Origin: Porphyra umbilicalis
Lineage: Eukaryota; Rhodophyta; Bangiophyceae; Bangiales; Bangiaceae
DNA length: 64,000 bases
Assembly (NCBI GenBank): GCA_002049455.2
Contig: KV918904.1
Span: 1 to 64,000, forward strand
Direction: 5' to 3'
The position numbers and the translations under genes are program-made. The notes beneath the pieces are model-generated. The model ran no database searches. It had not been told where the DNA came from and worked only from the letters and a program-made list of their open reading frames with translations. Below, piece by piece: positions 63,145-64,000 of this stretch; position 1 is the first letter of the stretch; each line of letters starts with the position of its first letter.

Positions 63145-64000
63145 GGAACGCGAAAGCGTACGGTGACAAGACTCTTACGTCGTGCCCTTCGGCACTACGA
63201 GCCTGCAGCCACGTTGGGCACATTCCTGCGCGTAATGCAAAGTTGCCGCCCTGTCCTAGAAACGGGCGCCGGGGTGAACATAGTGCGAACTAGTGTTCTC
63301 CCTGCGAACTGGATGGCTGACGCCGAAGAGTTGACCACGCTTCCGCGCATCCGAGATGCAAACAGCAAACGTCTCGTGACGAAGTATGCCATACATCTGT
63401 ATGCAGACACCGGAGTTATGCGTCTATTTGACCGATTCCTCGTTTCCGACAACTTGTCAGTCCCGTGCATTCTTGGCACCGAGTTCATTGAACAAAACAT
63501 CGAGGGCATCTTGCCGCGCTTGCGCAAGATCGTCAGGCATGAGCACGTGCGCTGCACGGAGGAACTACCTCGGCCAACGCCGATCTTAGCTTGTCTTAAG
63601 GACAGCGCGTGGGACCGCCACTGGCAAGGTAGACACGCTCGGGTTCGAGCCTGCAGACAGGTGCGTGTCAACGGACACAAGGAGGAGTGGATCATGGCCA
63701 CGTGCGAGACCCCGGGCATGGTGACGATCACACCGAACATATGGCTGTGCCGACACAAGTCCATGGCAGTCGCGCGCGGCATCGCCATCGTCAACCCGGA
63801 CGAACCATTCATGGTCAAAGTAAGCAACTTCGGCGAGGACCAAGTCATTGTTCGCAAGAACGCAACCTTGGGGTTTGCAGAGCCCTACCAAGGGCCGAAG
63901 TTGGCCGCCGTCTTGGATGATAACCATCCAAAAGATGGTACCGATACTTCATCGGACGACGCAAGTCGTGACCCACTCGAGGACCCCGACCTCAGTGAGG
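63116..64000 (+). CDS. pol: Pro-Pol of element 2, N-terminal part (partial)
   Basis: The frame is open from before 63,061 to the window end. The protease core reads VLETGAGVNIV near 63,253, with Glu where the catalytic Asp of D-T/S-G is expected, then VPCILGTEFIEQNI, the second conserved strand. Downstream (~63,560-63,900) is the inter-domain segment typical of Metaviridae Pol (RGIAIVNPDEPFMVKVSN, then ATLGFAEPY). RT would follow beyond the window. The changed active site suggests a dead protease. Confidence 0.7.

Larger units (their letters stand above)
60727..64000 (+). mobile_element. second Ty3/gypsy-like element (5' end to mid-pol; runs off window)
   Basis: 5' LTR (60,727-61,122), a primer binding site starting TGGTGGAGCAGC at 61,125, gag with a zinc knuckle, then a protease-type frame in -1 continuing past the window. 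Gag carries two TAG codons, a frameshift and a solo LTR of the same family, so this copy is old and inactive. The right LTR is outside the window. Confidence 0.85.

Noticed and set aside
1-64000. CRISPR array, bacterial operon or phage content
   Set aside because: No short direct repeats with unique spacers; genes are eukaryotic (MAPK with intron, chromovirus-like element, E(z)).
1-64000. tRNA or rRNA genes
   Set aside because: By-eye search for the T-loop GGTTCGANNCC and its complement found only matches inside coding or repeat sequence. A covariance-model scan was not possible.

Overview
The window looks like nuclear DNA of a GC-rich, intron-poor eukaryote. Evidence: a MAP kinase gene with a GT-AG intron, Ty3/gypsy LTR retrotransposons, Tc1/mariner-IS630 transposases, TA-flanked MITEs and a relic of an E(z)-type (PRC2) histone methyltransferase. 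The GC-rich gene islands, low-complexity Ala/Arg/Pro-rich proteins and heavy repeat load would suit a bangiophycean red alga (Porphyra/Pyropia type). That placement is inference; no rRNA, tRNA or organellar marker fixes it.

Layout. 0-4 kb: an unknown 287-aa ORF, a C30 homopolymer, a ~288-bp GC-rich tandem array and an intact IS630/Tc1-type transposase. 4-8.9 kb: non-coding, with two TA-flanked MITEs. 8.9-15.2 kb: the only clear host-gene island, with an unknown 646-aa protein, a 137-aa protein, a possible small Cys-rich secreted protein with a nearby AATAAA, and a two-exon TDY-type MAP kinase on the minus strand. 15.2-29.5 kb: lower-GC, relic-rich DNA holding MITEs, a degenerate hexamer array, decayed genes (one with an E(z)-like CXC-SET module) and copies of a Cys/His-rich module.

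29,510-39,842 is a complete, recent Ty3/gypsy chromovirus-like element on the minus strand. It has 768-bp LTRs differing at three sites, a GATCG target duplication, gag, pol with a C-terminal chromodomain-like segment, a textbook -1 frameshift signal at the gag/pol junction, and a long antisense ORF between pol and the 3' LTR. It landed inside an older, decayed GC-rich ORF. From 39.8 to 60.7 kb come more relics, two IS630/Tc1 pseudogenes, a decayed 33-residue-periodic repeat gene, two related tandem-repeat arrays and further MITEs. From 60,727 to the right edge is a second, older Ty3-like element whose gag was hit by a solo LTR of its own family.

Two threads link these parts. Reverse-transcribing elements are the active component: two families share a primer-binding-site type and the gag/-1/pol layout. 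The host-derived sequence between gene islands is mostly decayed, repeatedly by in-frame TGA codons that fit CGA-to-TGA transitions. The best candidates for something undescribed are the antisense ORF with the element-wide lattice of short 3-nt-loop hairpins, and the Cys/His-rich module family.
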